Source: Isoperla grammatica
Lineage: Eukaryota; Arthropoda; Insecta; Plecoptera; Perlodidae
DNA: 64,000 bases
Direction: 5' to 3'
Assembly: GCA_945910005.1 (NCBI GenBank)
Contig: OX246747.1
Span: 2,526,254-2,590,253, forward strand
Positions 50,815-61,922 of the stretch are shown piece after piece. The position numbers and the translations under genes were made by a program. The notes under the pieces are model-generated. The model was not told the DNA's origin. It saw nothing but the letters and a program-made list of their open reading frames with translations, and did not search any database. Within the stretch, counting starts at the first letter, position 1. The number at the start of each line of letters is the position of its first letter.

Positions 50815-51189
50815 TTAAGAGCAAACTTCGTATCTAGTAAACTCTTTACACAAAAGCAAACCGACCCCCAACGGGGTATTCCTGGCAACTGTCAGGATAG
50901 TGACTTTCCTTTTTTCTGTATCTGAATATCTACAAACCGTGCTAAGATCACTTGTGAATTGTTTGTGTTTAACAATCTTCTTAGCTTGAGCTTCAATGAG
51001 AGAGACTGAATTTAGTCTTAGAATGTCTCCAACTAACAGATTCAGAATGTGAGCAACACAACCGTTATTCGAAAGCTGTGCACCATAATCTTCGTTTAAC
51101 ATGTCTCGAGCTTTTTCCATTGCAGATTTATTGTCGGAAACTACAACAAGGAACTTTTCCATTCCAATTTCCTCGGTGACCACTTTCAT
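50815..51189 (-). pseudogene. hAT-type transposase fragment
   Basis: The 124-codon minus frame has FLVVVSDNKSAMEKARDMLN, then GCVAHILNLLVGDIL, the CxxH-type block found before the insertion domain of hAT transposases, and AQAKKIVKHKQFTSDL. The first block corresponds to the region around the second catalytic Asp (VSDN). Start and end of the transposase, including the C-terminal dimerisation domain, are missing. It adjoins the duplicated segment 51,195-51,740. Confidence 0.75.
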
Positions 51190-51194
51190 TTTTT

Positions 51195-51740
51195 TTCATG
51201 TTTTCAGCAGTGTGTCGCTCCTTGCCCGTTACTAACGTTTAATAGAATACTGGTGTAAGGGTGGTGATTATGAAATTAACAATGGCTTCATTCCTGAAAG
51301 AGAAGAATAAGCGTAAATTAAAAACATTTTTTGGGGGAAAATAAAAATATTAAATAAGTTGTTGCCTTGCCATCAAAACCAAATACAGTTGGATAAGCCT
51401 CCTATCTCACCTTAAATTACTCCATGCATACGACTTGACACTGAATACCACTGTTTAGATATTGACCATGTATAACAGTAAAAGGACTATACTGAAGTGC
51501 AAAGGCACACGCCCAACTTGGTTGAAAATAGCATTTTAAATATTGGGCTCACCCAACTTGGGTGCAAATAGAGGCAGCCCTACCCCTATTGTGTCATGTC
51601 TACACTTACCAGAAGTATCCAGACCACCTTCTCGGGGCAACACTGTACTTGGACGCCCCTTCAACATAGGATACAGTAAATTGTAGAAGTCACTCTGTGC
51701 GTGTCGCACCACTTAGCGAGTTCCCCTTCATAGATTTTAC
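51195..51740 (+). repeat. Duplicated genomic segment without SINEs (paralogue of 27.82-29.11 kb)
   Basis: See the partner segment. This copy carries the empty sites of two SINE insertions, at about 51,370 (catcaaaaccaaatac) and about 51,722 (ttccccttcatag). Confidence 0.9.
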
Positions 51741-52299
51741 AATCAAGCTTTTCAAGCTCTTCCACTTTCCTGGATTTTTGCAGCCGATTTGTTTGGGTAA
51801 CCCGCGTGAATCATTTCTGATTCTACTTTGCTATAGATTTCGGCAGCTTTTAAACGTTTTCCGTCCAAATATTTTATCATTTCGAGGGCTTAGCCTACGT
51901 TGTTCTATCTCCCCTTTTGTAAAATGTTCAGGAGAAGAGATTGAAAATTCGGAAATCTATCAAGGTCACACGTTTAAAGATATTTTCACCATTATTTTTT
52001 CTAATTTTTTAAAGCTTATATTTGATTTATTTTGGAATAAGCCCTTACGACTGGGTTAGACGTTTGGTTCAAATTAAATATTTATGCTTGGATATAAATC
52101 ACTGTTTATTAAAATGTTGTGAAACATTTCAATTTAACACGTTTTATCTCCTACTTGAATTGTACTTTTCATCACATTACGTTTTAATGATAAGAATAAT
52201 TGCATTTCAATACCAAACAAACTTGTATATTATGTGATTACTGATTACCAATACTTGAAGAAAATTGTTACATTGCCATTTACACCACATCATTATTTA
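51741..52299. other. No recognisable gene
   Basis: AT-rich with a plus-strand open frame (51,697-52,059) that lacks any motif. Confidence 0.4.
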
Positions 52300-52897
52300 T
52301 TATGAGGAAATTAGGTATCGTGCAATGTTTAGAGATTGATATCTTAAGTACTTACGCCTACTTGAGATGGTGTCCCAAAATATTTTGTTCACTCCGCAAA
52401 AATATTTGTAGCGTGATCGAATATCATTGTCTTTCAGCTTATCAACAACTATCAATAACAATTGTTCCCTGTTGAACTTTTGCAGTGGGTAGCTCTTGAA
52501 CGAACGAAGATTTTTTCTTTGAATTGCTTGAACCAAATTGCTTAAAAATTGGTACCGTTTCCAAAACGGCACTTTTCGAAAATGAAAGTCTGTATTTGAC
52601 GTTTTTACTGTTTCTTTCGTGGATGATGTGTTTCACTTTGCTGTACGGAAGTTGATTTAAATTACTTGATTTTGCATTTGGTTTAAAATGTTTGAAGTCA
52701 GATCGTCTCAATTGCACGACATTATACGGCTTATTTGTCTTCCAATTTACCAAAGATTTGATTATTGCCAGAGGGCTGTGTAATTCACTGTAGCGCATGT
52801 GCCTCTCTATGACGCTATGCCTGCCCAGGGAGAGGCATGATACAACACACAGGCACAAACCTCGTCTTAAGAAAATATGTTTTACTTTGTTAAACAT
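52300..52897 (-). CDS. Unassigned ORF pair, transposon-like
   Basis: The minus strand reads PLAIIKSLVNWKTNKPYNVV, LRRSDFKHFKPNAKSSNLNQ, LPYSKVKHIIHERNSKNVKY and RLSFSKSAVL. After one frame change it continues KSYPLQKFNREQLLLIVVDK and DIRSRYKYFCGV. The pattern 'SDF..F......LPYSKV' recalls an uncharacterised protein found in some invertebrate mobile elements, but I cannot name the family. A single frameshift near 52,500 separates the halves. Confidence 0.35.
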
Positions 52898-53019
52898 AAT
52901 TTAATGGCCCAATAGTAAAATATAGCTTAAACATTATATATTTTTGGCCAGAGTGTCCAAAAATGAACAGTGGAACATTTTACTTGTCACACACATTACA
53001 CTTAATCATTTTCTTCTTG

Positions 53020-53990
53020 CAGTTATTTGGCATTCCCTGACAGGTGGTACCACACCTTGCACTTGCAGCAACAAAACCAATTTTCACCACGGATTCTATC
53101 GTTCACTTGCTTCCGGTCATTTACATTTGGATGATCGAATCTCGGTAGAATTTCACATACTATCACCTTGGGTCTAGAAGAGTACTGGGTTAGACATAGG
53201 GGTAAGAGGGCATTCTTAATGTTATTTGAATTGTCTTCGATGTGATTCGCTCCTGCAATGATAATCAGCGTGTCGTTTACACTTGATCCATCCAATGCTT
53301 GTGCAAGTCCCTCCGTGACAGCTGTGGCTCCCGCTCCAGGTTTAACCATCGAGTTTACTTTATATCTGCCCCTTTGTCCACACGTAGACTTAAGTTTATC
53401 ACTTATCAACTATGCCAAGAATCTCCCGTGACTATCAGCCATGATTGTTATGTTATGAACAGGGTCGCTCGCGGAGTATTCATTATCAGTTGGTTTCCGA
53501 TCCTGTGCGATAGTCGTGGTGCTGGCGCTATCTTTGGAAATGTTCACGAACTCTGTCATTTGTACTTCATTCGCGCTTCTTCGCTGCTGCGTTGTTTCTT
53601 TGGCGGTGGTTACGCTAACGTCACTGCCGGGAATGTCCTTACTTAACCTTACTTTTAAATTCTCAATTTCCCTTTGCATTGATTCAACTTGAAATACTAG
53701 CTCACCGATTTTTTGTTCGCATTTGCATTCGTTATAACTTTCAATTCTTGAATCTACGACAGGTAGAATTGAGGTCTCGTTTCCTAGAGTGGGCTTGAGG
53801 ATAGGCCTATAAGGCCCAGGCCTTGGCTGAGCTTCATCACTAGGCTGCCGTACGCAAACACGACAAAAGTTACTAGGCCTACCTTGCGAGTGTGCACATT
53901 TATTATGTACCCAATTTGTGCATCGTGAACACTGAAACCCATTACCACTTGTTTTATAGCACACGGAACACTTTTTGCATGTTTTTTAAT
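53020..53990 (-). pseudogene. LINE ORF1-type protein: PHD-like zinc finger, coiled coil, SGNH hydrolase
   Basis: Minus strand from about 53,980: CKKCSVCYKTSGNGFQCSRC, TNWVHNKCAHSQG and FCRVC form a PHD-like finger. Then IGELVFQVESMQREIENLKV is a short coiled coil. The hydrolase begins VHNITIMADSHGRFLA (block I with Ser in DSHGR), has KPGAGATAV and TLIIIAGANHIEDNSNNI (block III), and RPKVIVCEILPRFD. It ends with CCKCKVWYHLSGN. PHD plus SGNH is known in ORF1 of CR1/L2-type LINEs. One in-frame TAG directly after HGRFLA (53,409) breaks the protein. No ORF2 follows, so the copy is truncated. Confidence 0.65.
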
Positions 53991-55541
53991 TAAGTATAAC
54001 GGAGCTTCTTGAATACGAGTTACTACCTGCGGCCATCTTGGTCTCCACTCAAGGTCTGAAGGTCCACTCAGGTCTGAATGCTCATGCCATTTCGGCTGCA
54101 TACTATGTGCATCTAACTTCAATGGTCCGCAAATGCGAATCATATCGGTGGAACACTTTTCTATGGCGAGCTATCTGGGCGCGAGATACTGCCAATCGGC
54201 GGGATAAATCTCACAGCCGAATGTACCTCCCTCTGTATTGCAAGTTGTGTCGAGGCTTTCTCTCTACAAACGAATAGTGCGTGTACCATTTAACACGTAC
54301 ATGACGCCTACCAGATAAGAAATAGATTTAAAAGTAATAAAGTAATTTAGAACATACCATAGAACGGACGTTGATGATGGTTCGTGGTTGCGGTATGACC
54401 CATTGAATTCTCTTCAATCTTCATAGCCAACGTGTGCACGCTAGGAAGAAAAGGGTGGCAGGGATTTAAGGCTAATTACAAAATACGCCTTATTGTTGAC
54501 TTCCATATGGTTAATTTAATACTAATTATTGATAATTCAGAATATACTTGAAAGTTCACAATTTCAACTAAGATCAAAGTGCAGAAATAGTATTTATGCG
54601 ACTGGAGTTGGACCATGTTTCACATGGTTTAGCTTTTCACTGACGCTATAAAAATTGTCTATCTTGAAGTTTTAATAAAAATGTTTCGTATTTATTTAAA
54701 AACAATTACTGAAATAAACTCGAAGAGCAAACAACAATAGTAAAACCTTCAAATTAAAAATGGGGCCAGCTGCATGGTCCAGCTTGGGGATCCCTAGATT
54801 AGAGCTACCAAAAAGGCAGCACAAACGAAAGTTTTTGCGGACTATCCAGCACAAACGATTGCGATTGTAAAATGGGGATATTTACAAAAAGGGGAGGTCA
54901 GCTACATAGTCCCGTGTTTTGTACTGTACACTTATATATTAGCATTTACTGGTTAGAGTGTCACATGGACAGTTCTCCGATCGCATTTCACTACGCTAGA
55001 CTTAAAACTTATTAAATTAGTAGAGACTTGTCCGCCTTAGAGTAAACACATAAGTGAAACACATGCAACCCAAAAGAAAACACTGTAATAGTTCGCAACT
55101 AATCTAACTATTTTAGGAGTGAAACTAGGAAAGCAAATAATAACACAAGATTACATCTTCTTTCAGTATATTATAAAATACAAAATATGAAATAACAAAA
55201 GTATCAAAACAATGATGTTATAGGCAGTTTGACTTTTTAATGAAAGTTGGCCTTGGCCTTCGAATTCTTGCAAAGTTCTTTGTTTTGTTACATGTTTTTA
55301 AGTTTTTTGTTTAAGATCATGGTCTTTTGTTTATACGTTACGTCTTGTTGTTGTTGTTGTTGTTTGTTCTGGTTGTAGTAGTTGTTGTCTATTCAATAAA
55401 TGCCTAAGTTTGAGGCATGTTGAACGGACCCGTTGTCTAGGCTCCTCCCTGGTCCTGGAGAAGTCTCGCCGCTGCTTCTGACAGACTCGTCCGTCCACGG
55501 GTGGTACTGTTGGTTGAGTGGGTAGCGTGTCTTTGTCCGTT
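53991..55541. other. No recognisable gene
   Basis: Minus strand at about 54,030 has caagatggccgcaggtag, which looks like a start context with a donor-like gtag, but no downstream exon was recognised. A (gtt)n run lies at about 55,343-55,365 and an aataaa at about 55,396. Confidence 0.4.
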
Positions 55542-55741
55542 NNNNNNNNNNNNNNNNNNNNNNNNNNNNNNNNNNNNNNNNNNNNNNNNNNNNNNNNNNN
55601 NNNNNNNNNNNNNNNNNNNNNNNNNNNNNNNNNNNNNNNNNNNNNNNNNNNNNNNNNNNNNNNNNNNNNNNNNNNNNNNNNNNNNNNNNNNNNNNNNNNN
55701 NNNNNNNNNNNNNNNNNNNNNNNNNNNNNNNNNNNNNNNNN
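55542..55741. other. Assembly gap (200 N)
   Basis: Exactly 200 unknown bases, the usual placeholder length for scaffolding gaps. True size unknown. Confidence 1.
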
Positions 55742-55914
55742 ATGAACTAAGCATCTAATAATTGCTTAGAATAGAGCTGACACTTTTTGAATTATAACTC
55801 TATTATTTGTATGAGGTAGACCTAGGACTATTGTCTGTATTTTAAAAAAAAGTACCAAAAATGAATAACATATTTGTTTATTTCCTTTGATATTTTCATA
55901 ATTTATTTTTATGA

Positions 55915-55985
55915 ACTGACGATGAGCGGGTGATAATGAAGATGAGAAGAATGATGATGTATAAAGTCACATCCGAATCAGATCC
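55915..55985 (-). mobile_element. SINE body fragment
   Basis: gacgatgagcgggtgataat to cacatccgaatcagatcca is the reverse complement of the SINE body. Head and tail are missing. It abuts the helicase fragment. Confidence 0.8.
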
Positions 55986-55994
55986 AATCAGATC

Positions 55995-56575
55995 GACGAA
56001 GACGTGTGCGTCACGTATAAGGAGGCCTGCGTGCGCCGTCACCTGCTCGAAGACGACTACGACGAGTACGAGAAGACGATGGAACGAGCAACCCTCATAA
56101 AAGGATCGCGTAAGGTACGCCAGGTATTCGCATACATGGTGTTGAACTGCCAGCTGACAGACCCAGCAAGCATGCTGGACCGACACATGGCCAAGATGAT
56201 GAGAACGTTCTACACGTGGGAATGAGCCACGACGAGGCCGTCAGGAGGTGTCCGAGACACATATCCAGCATCTTGGAGCGCAACAACTCGAGCAACCTGG
56301 TGCACGGACTACCCGAGCCGGGACCCCCGCCACCTTCGGCGACCCCGAGGAGCAGGGCGGGGGGGCGACAGGGGGGTTCCACCTGCCTCGCGACGAGGCG
56401 CTGGCACGACTCAACGTCCAACAGCGGGCGGTGTACGACGCCGTCGCGGAGAACGTGGAGCGTTGCGCCGCCGGCGAGCACCACACGCCCAAGATTGTGT
56501 ACGTCGACGGACCCGGCGGAACGGGCAAGACGTTCATGCTCAACTCGTTCATAGCCAACATGCAGCATCAAGGTC
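55995..56575 (+). pseudogene. Helitron-type (Pif1-like) helicase fragment
   Basis: Plus-strand pieces in three frames: YKEACVRRHLLEDDYDEYEK and VRQVFAYMVLNCQLTDPASM, then MSHDEAVRRCPRHISSILER with VHGLPEP, then LNVQQRAVYDAVAENVERC and VYVDGPGGTGKTFMLNSF. The last is the Walker A motif (GPGGTGKT) of the Pif1-like helicase in Helitron RepHel proteins, and the order fits that family. Two frameshifts separate the pieces and the sequence changes right after the Walker A region. The segment is much richer in GC than its surroundings, which suggests recent arrival from a different composition. Confidence 0.8.
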
Positions 56576-57117
56576 TGAAAGCGTATTGTATTGAAGTGGA
56601 TGCAAATAACACAGTCCAGTATCTCTTATTCAAACCAATTATATGAGAACTTAAGCAACTAAATACTCGGATGTTTTGTTTGTTGAAGGAACTTACAAAT
56701 TAAATGTTGAAGATTACCCTTTGTATGTAGGCGACCATACATATGTGAGTACATAACATAAGTATAAAACATCCTCGAAAATAGTTCAGCACTTTGGGTT
56801 AGTAGAGAAACCTTACAGAGCTGGTAATTTGACTTAAGGGTTTATTAAAGAGTCCACTTTAAGGTTAAGGAGTTTTCCAGGGTTGTCATTCAGAAACAGT
56901 GTCATTAGAAACAGTGTTATGTCAGTATTGTCAGCAGAGACGAGCCGTGTCTTCTAAAGAGAACAATTTGTTTGCTATAAAGAACTTGATACCATTATTA
57001 AAACAGTTTTCTGAAAGCCCATTAATAACCAAACAACTTACTACTTATGGCAGAAATCGTATTGGGGACCTTAATAAATTGTTTACCAACGAGGCATTGA
57101 CATGAGCGGTACGTCGT
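56576..57117. other. No recognisable gene
   Basis: A short plus-strand frame at 56,899-57,105 lacks a motif. Possibly remains of another element. Confidence 0.35.
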
Positions 57118-57372
57118 TCTCAATTATTATTATTGCTGGTGTTTAACGACGTACTCGACCGCCAAGGTCATATGACGTCTTCCGAATCTGGTCCATCTAT
57201 ATCACGGGAGTCGTCATAAGGGGAGTCTATCAAGGTAGGGCAGGGCCATGTGGGAGGAGAAATATTCAGTTTGACACGGAAGGTGGGGGGGGGGGGGAGG
57301 GACAGGGCCTCCTTTCGTGGCCTCTTACGACTAGCAGTCACTCTGGGCCTATTCTTTCCCGGGCCCAGACGG
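57118..57372 (-). mobile_element. SINE family A with a third tail type
   Basis: On the minus strand the head gtctgggcccgggaaagaat and body are followed by accagattcggaagacgtca and a tail cgtcgttaaacaccagcaat followed by (aat)n. This tail differs from the gacgttaagccc tails of the other copies but keeps the gttaa core. Confidence 0.8.
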
Positions 57373-57439
57373 GCAAAAGTGTGGAGATGAAAAGGAACGC
57401 ACCGGGGCCTCTCCCTGAGAACCTCGTTTTCCTTTTGGA

Positions 57440-57640
57440 TTGATTGATATTTGGGCTTAACGTCTCAATTTCTGCAACGAGGCTAATCAAGACAATGAGT
57501 GGGTGATATATGAAGATGAAATATGGGGCTGTTTGGAGGAAAGGGGCAAGTAGGATGGAGCGTGAGGAAAGGGGAAAGGGGAGGAAAGGGGATTGGGATG
57601 TGGACTGCACTTCGTCTGACTACTCCTCCTCGACCTTCCT
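57440..57640 (-). mobile_element. SINE family B (type-2) 3' half
   Basis: On the minus strand it runs from ggtcgaggaggagtagtcag to the tail gagacgttaagcccaaatat with atcaatcaat. The head is missing. Confidence 0.9.
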
Positions 57641-57904
57641 TTTGGAGATTGTCCACATTATCCTAATTTTGCAAATCTCTTGCGATTGTAGCATCAGTGA
57701 AATCATCATCTTCATGTTCGTTATGTCGTTTCCGCTTAGAAAATTTCTCGTTCAAGTGTTTTGTTGTTGTTAAATTGTTCTTTTCAAAGTTTTAACTTCT
57801 CTAATGATTGTCTGTGCTTGGTTTTGACATCTTTCAAAATCTGCGTGAACTTTCCAGTCATTTCTTTTCGCACATTTAGCTCCAGAGTAAGACGTAAGAG
57901 ATGA
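57641..57904. other. No recognisable feature
   Basis: AT-rich flank of the LINE fragment. Confidence 0.4.
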
Positions 57905-58733
57905 CCTAATAGTATCGGTGCTAACTGACGCCTATACTGAAATTGAACAATTGCGAGTTAGGATTAAATTTAAGTCAATGAACTTAGTTGTGGGAGAAGT
58001 CTATAGACCACCATCTCTAAATTCGAATCTAGATAGTATAGAAGATAACATTCACAAGTTCTGCTTGGCTGAAAATCACGTCATATGGTTGGGAGATTTA
58101 AATATTAATATGGATGTTGCAAAGCCTGTATGTGCTGAAAATAGTTCACTGCTTAGTCTGCTTAATACATATAATTTTACTCAGGTTGTCCGTGAGCCAA
58201 CGCGTATTACTAAAACATCGCGTACACTTATTGACGTCATTAATGTATGAGATTCCTCAATAATAATTCAAAATATTCAGCTCCCTCCCATCAGCACTTC
58301 CAACCATAACCTAACATGCATCAAATATAACATTGCAATTAGTAAAAAGACCTCCATGGATAAACAAGTAAAGAAGTTACATAATATAGACATGACAGCA
58401 TTTAGTGGGGACGCGAACGCTGCGTCCTGGGGTAGTGTAAGGGAAATGATCGACATAAATACAAAACTTAAACATGTAAACTCAATTATTAATACTCTGG
58501 TGAATGCGCATGCCCCAGAACGTAGTATCAAGGTTACTAAACTTCCAGCACAGTGGATTGATGTCACATTAAGGGAGCACATGAGAAAACGTGATAAGGC
58601 AAAAAGGAGATTCAAACAATTTAATGATGTTAAAGATTGGGAAGATTTTGTATCAGTTAGGAACAAAGTCAACAGCGATATTAAGACTGCTAAAATGCAA
58701 TATTTTTATCAAACCATGTTTTCGGAGTAATAA
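57905..58733 (+). pseudogene. CR1/L2-like LINE: endonuclease domain end and linker to RT
   Basis: The frame reads FKSMNLVVGEVYRPPSLNSN, HVIWLGDLNINM (the GDxN block of AP-type endonucleases) and REPTRITKTSRTLIDVI, the conserved end of the domain. After one in-frame TGA at about 58,248 it continues ISTSNHNLTCIKY (the final SDH-like block is SNH here), the linker LPAQWIDVTLREHMRKRDKA and FVSVRNKVNSDIKTAKMQYF. RT should follow but the sequence ends at 58,733. The element is inactive. Confidence 0.75.
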
Positions 58734-58955
58734 AACGCAGACTTAAAAAAAACAGCCGAATTTCCAGTGTGTATTAGTTCGTGGAGCATAAAGTGCATTC
58801 CAGTAAAAAGGGACAAAAATATCTGGCCATATCGGCTTTCTCTTTCAGTATGAATGCCAAAGAGAAGAACACCTCTGCCTAACATTATAACCTCAAAGTA
58901 GCCTTTCCTCATCGCACGGGTAGGTTAAGGACTAGGACTAGGACTAGGACACACA
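58734..58955. other. No recognisable feature
   Basis: Ends with ggactaggactaggacta, a short triplication just ahead of the Harbinger frame. Confidence 0.5.
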
Positions 58956-59393
58956 ATGTTTAACGCGGCTTTTATAATTGACGAGGAAGAAAGTGAGGAC
59001 GAAGCAGTGCCGAGTCCAAGGCGAGTTTTGAGAGATCGTCTTGATACTCTTAATGTAGCAGACTCGCATCTGCTAATATATTACAGGTTTCCAAGACATG
59101 TCATCTTGGAACTGTGCGAGCTGCTGAACGATCACCTTGTCAGGCCGTCAGCACGCATAGATTCATTGCCAGTGCCCACACAAACACTGACAACCCTCAG
59201 GTTTTATGTTTCAGGGTCCTTCCAACACGTTTTGGGGGACACTTGTGGCATAAGCCAACCTAGATGTAGTAGGGTCCTGACGCAAGTAAGCGAAAGACTT
59301 ACGGAGCTTGCTTTAAACTACATTCGCTTCTCTTTGGAGGATGCAAACTTCATCGTAACCCTCAAACAAGGTAGGCCTAGGCTTGGTCAGTAA
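58956..59393 (+). CDS. HARBI1-like (PIF/Harbinger) N-terminal exon
   Basis: The frame starts with an ATG followed by an acidic stretch (FIIDEEESEDEAVPSPRRVL). It then reads LLIYYRFPRHVILELCELLN, LTTLRFYVSGSFQHVLGDTC, GISQPRCSRVLTQVSERL, the usual first part of HARBI1-type transposases including the helix-turn-helix. It is open for 145 codons. A donor-like aag/gtaggc at about 59,368 suggests the exon ends there (after VTLK), but no exon with GVIGCIDGTH-like sequence follows in the next 600 bp. It is therefore the first exon of an element whose rest is lost, or of a host paralogue with a distant second exon. Confidence 0.65.
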   Translation: MFNAAFIIDEEESEDEAVPSPRRVLRDRLDTLNVADSHLLIYYRFPRHVILELCELLNDHLVRPSARIDSLPVPTQTLTTLRFYVSGSFQHVLGDTCGISQPRCSRVLTQVSERLTELALNYIRFSLEDANFIVTLKQGRPRLGQ

Positions 59394-59399
59394 GTAGAA

Positions 59400-59789
59400 C
59401 TAGGCCCAAGCGCCCAAGGGCCTCCACGATGGATAGATAGATGCTGGAAGATTGGGGCTGCCAAGATATTATACAGAAATTAACTGGTAAGTACTAAATA
59501 CTAGTTTAAAATGTGATATGGCTGCATATTATAGCCAAATGATAATTAGTAAAACCCCAAAACTACTTCTTGCAGAGGAAGCTTTAGACGAAAAGGCGTT
59601 TTTTTTGCCTCACACCCGAGGACATACAAGAGCTATTCCCTCGTATAAGCCCTAGGTCTATTTTTAAAGAAAAGTTGAGACAATTTAAAGAAAAAGTAGG
59701 TCTACAGACATCGATGCATGAAGGGTTGATGCACGAAATCGACATGCTTCAACCTGGCCGTATCCTAACCGTAGATATGAGTGTTTCTA
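59400..59789. other. No recognisable gene
   Basis: Sequence between the Harbinger exon and a dispersed repeat; no coding signature. Confidence 0.4.
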
Positions 59790-60650
59790 ACTGTGATGAG
59801 GTATGCATCTGTACTACCAGATTCATGTAGCCTAGGATCTTGCTTACTAACCTCGCCTCACTAGGCGTAGCCTATGTTCGGCCAACAGTAAATATTATTG
59901 CCTGAGTACGCACACATGTGGAGAGAGAACTCAGAACGGCCGAACACTATTATTATTTCCTCACCCCTTGCGAGAGAGGGGAATTACATATTACCTGCAA
60001 TTGCCTTGGGCGAGAGCCACCTGAAGACACAGCTTAGACACACATCTAGGATACGTTGCTGTCATTATTTGTCCCACCCCTTAGTCTTCGTTGATAAATA
60101 GGTCAGGTTCGTTCGGCACGAGGGGAATTACATTTTAGTTCTAACTAGTTCTACCTACTGCTACTACAGTTCCGGTATCTAGTGTTTGTAATGCAATGCG
60201 TAACAGAGCGTTATCATTTCCAGACAACTTAATACACGAATAGTTAAAAAAATACCTATTAGTCTTTGTAATCACTTGTTACAGCCTTATTGTTCTATTG
60301 CCCATATGTCTTCTGGATCAGTTTCATTACCCGAATCTCTTGGTATGTTGCCCTAATCATGCATGTGCTGAGGAAGGGTTTGCTGTGATGTTTTAAAATC
60401 AACTCGAAGTCTCTATCAGTTGCTAACGATTGTTGTTATCAGTGATAAGTCGCCTAGGATGACTCTGCCTGTCATACAAGGGGACTAAACCAATTATCCC
60501 ACTACCGCTATCAAATCTGATCTCCTACATGTCACTTCCCTCCCTAAAAATGTGAGACGTTTTCTTTTTGAATCAGTGATGTTTCTAATTACTTCAGTCT
60601 TGATTATTAGGAGTAGATCTACCTGTTACTACTACATTATCTAGTGTTTG
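59790..60650 (+). repeat. Dispersed repeat (inverted partner of 21.05-22.05 kb)
   Basis: Contains gtttctaactgtgatgaggt, cctgcaattgccttgggcga, ttgttctattgcccatatg and cacttccctccctaaaaatg, all present as reverse complement in the 21-22 kb copy. Non-coding. Confidence 0.75.
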
Positions 60651-60651
<1 letters not shown>

Positions 60652-60722
<71 letters not shown>

Positions 60723-60733
60723 TTATTATTATT
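60652..60733. repeat. (ATT)n microsatellite
   Basis: About 27 units of att with a single interruption. Confidence 0.97.
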
Positions 60734-60740
60734 GTGGTTT

Positions 60741-61094
60741 AAGGACTACTAGCCAATATTTAAACCCGCGAAATTAACGAATTTTCGTCATATCTCAATA
60801 ACGCCACACAATATCGAAAAAGTGACAATTACGCTTATTTTGAATTCGTGAGATCTCAATACCGTAGCAAAAAGATTTATTAGTTTGCAGTAATTGTAAT
60901 TATTGTTTCTTATTTAATTAATTCACAAGTTAATTAGAAATAACAACTATAATTTCTACAATCTACGAAATCTTTTTCATACGGTATTGAGCTCTCACGA
61001 ATCCAAAATAAGCGCAGTTGTCATTGTGTGGCGTTATTGAGATACAACGAAAATACGTTAATTTCGCGGGTTTTAATATTAGCTAGTAGTCCTT
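60741..61094. mobile_element. 354-bp foldback (hairpin) element
   Basis: The left arm aaggactactagccaatatt, acccgcgaaattaacg, tctcaataacgccacacaat is matched by the reverse complement of the right arm over about 150 bp. Only a short AT-rich centre is unpaired. This is the form of a foldback MITE. It lies at the broken end of a LINE endonuclease frame. Target duplication unclear. Confidence 0.88.
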
Positions 61095-61747
61095 CACCTT
61101 AAAGGCAAAAAACATCTGGGTTATCAGTGCCTTTGGTGTAATAAATTGGTCATAGTTGGGAAATGGTCGCTTCCACAGATATCCGGCAAGACGTCTCATT
61201 CGACGTCCAGAGGAAGACCCATTCGCAGTGCTAAAATGAGTTGGTTTTACATTATTAAGGAGAATCAATTGTGAGATATTAAAACCTCTTCTATTAAAAC
61301 ACCCCTTAGATTGCATGTTCTGCTCCCCCATAAATCACTGTGTGCATTAAAATCTCCAAGAATAATAAAAAGACGTGGTAGTTGATTTAAAAGGTTTGTG
61401 ACTAGAGTTTAAGATATCACAGTCTGGGGTGGGAGATAAACGTTGCATAGAGTAACTGGGCTGGGAAAAGCTACTCTGACAGCTACCGCCTACAAAGGTG
61501 TTGTAAGAGGCAAGTGTTCTGCATAGATGCTGTCGTGGATGATAGTAGCAACTCCTCCCTGAGCCCGTTCTCCCGAGTCGTCATCAAATCTGTAAAATGT
61601 ATAGCCACGTAGGCTTGGGTTGTCGGTAGTTTTAAAATGGGTTTCCTGCAGACATAAAATAGTGGGGTTTTCCTTGGAGGTTAAAAGCTTGATCTCTTTG
61701 GACCGCGTAAAATAACCTCTTACGTTCCACTGCAGTAAAACATTCAT
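61095..61747 (-). pseudogene. LINE ORF2 start: AP-type endonuclease domain
   Basis: From MNVLLQWNVRGYFTRSKEIK, via PTILCLQETHFKTTD (catalytic Glu in QETH), YTFYRFDDDSGERAQGGVAT and VTLCNVYLPPQ, to LFIILGDFNAHSDLWGS (GDxN block) and the final GSDHFP. Several stops occur after residue 85 (about 61,490), so the second half is decayed. The endonuclease would nick target DNA for target-primed reverse transcription. Confidence 0.8.
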
Positions 61748-61922
61748 GTAAAAGCTTTAATAAAACTTCGATCTTTCGTCAAGTTTTTAAAGATTTCTTT
61801 TTGTTTGTACCTTTCTTAAAAAACTGAGATGAAGCTAGTGACGCGGGGTCTTGGTCCATCATCTCATCACTGATCAAGTCATCTTCCTGTGATGAAGCGT
61901 ATGGACTACTGCCTACCTTCTG

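Noticed and set aside
54025..54045. Start codon with donor site (caagatggccgcaggtag, minus strand)
   Set aside because: It looks like a first coding exon, but no downstream exon in phase was found, so it is noted only.
55437..55758. Open frames spanning the N gap
   Set aside because: They consist mostly of unknown bases.
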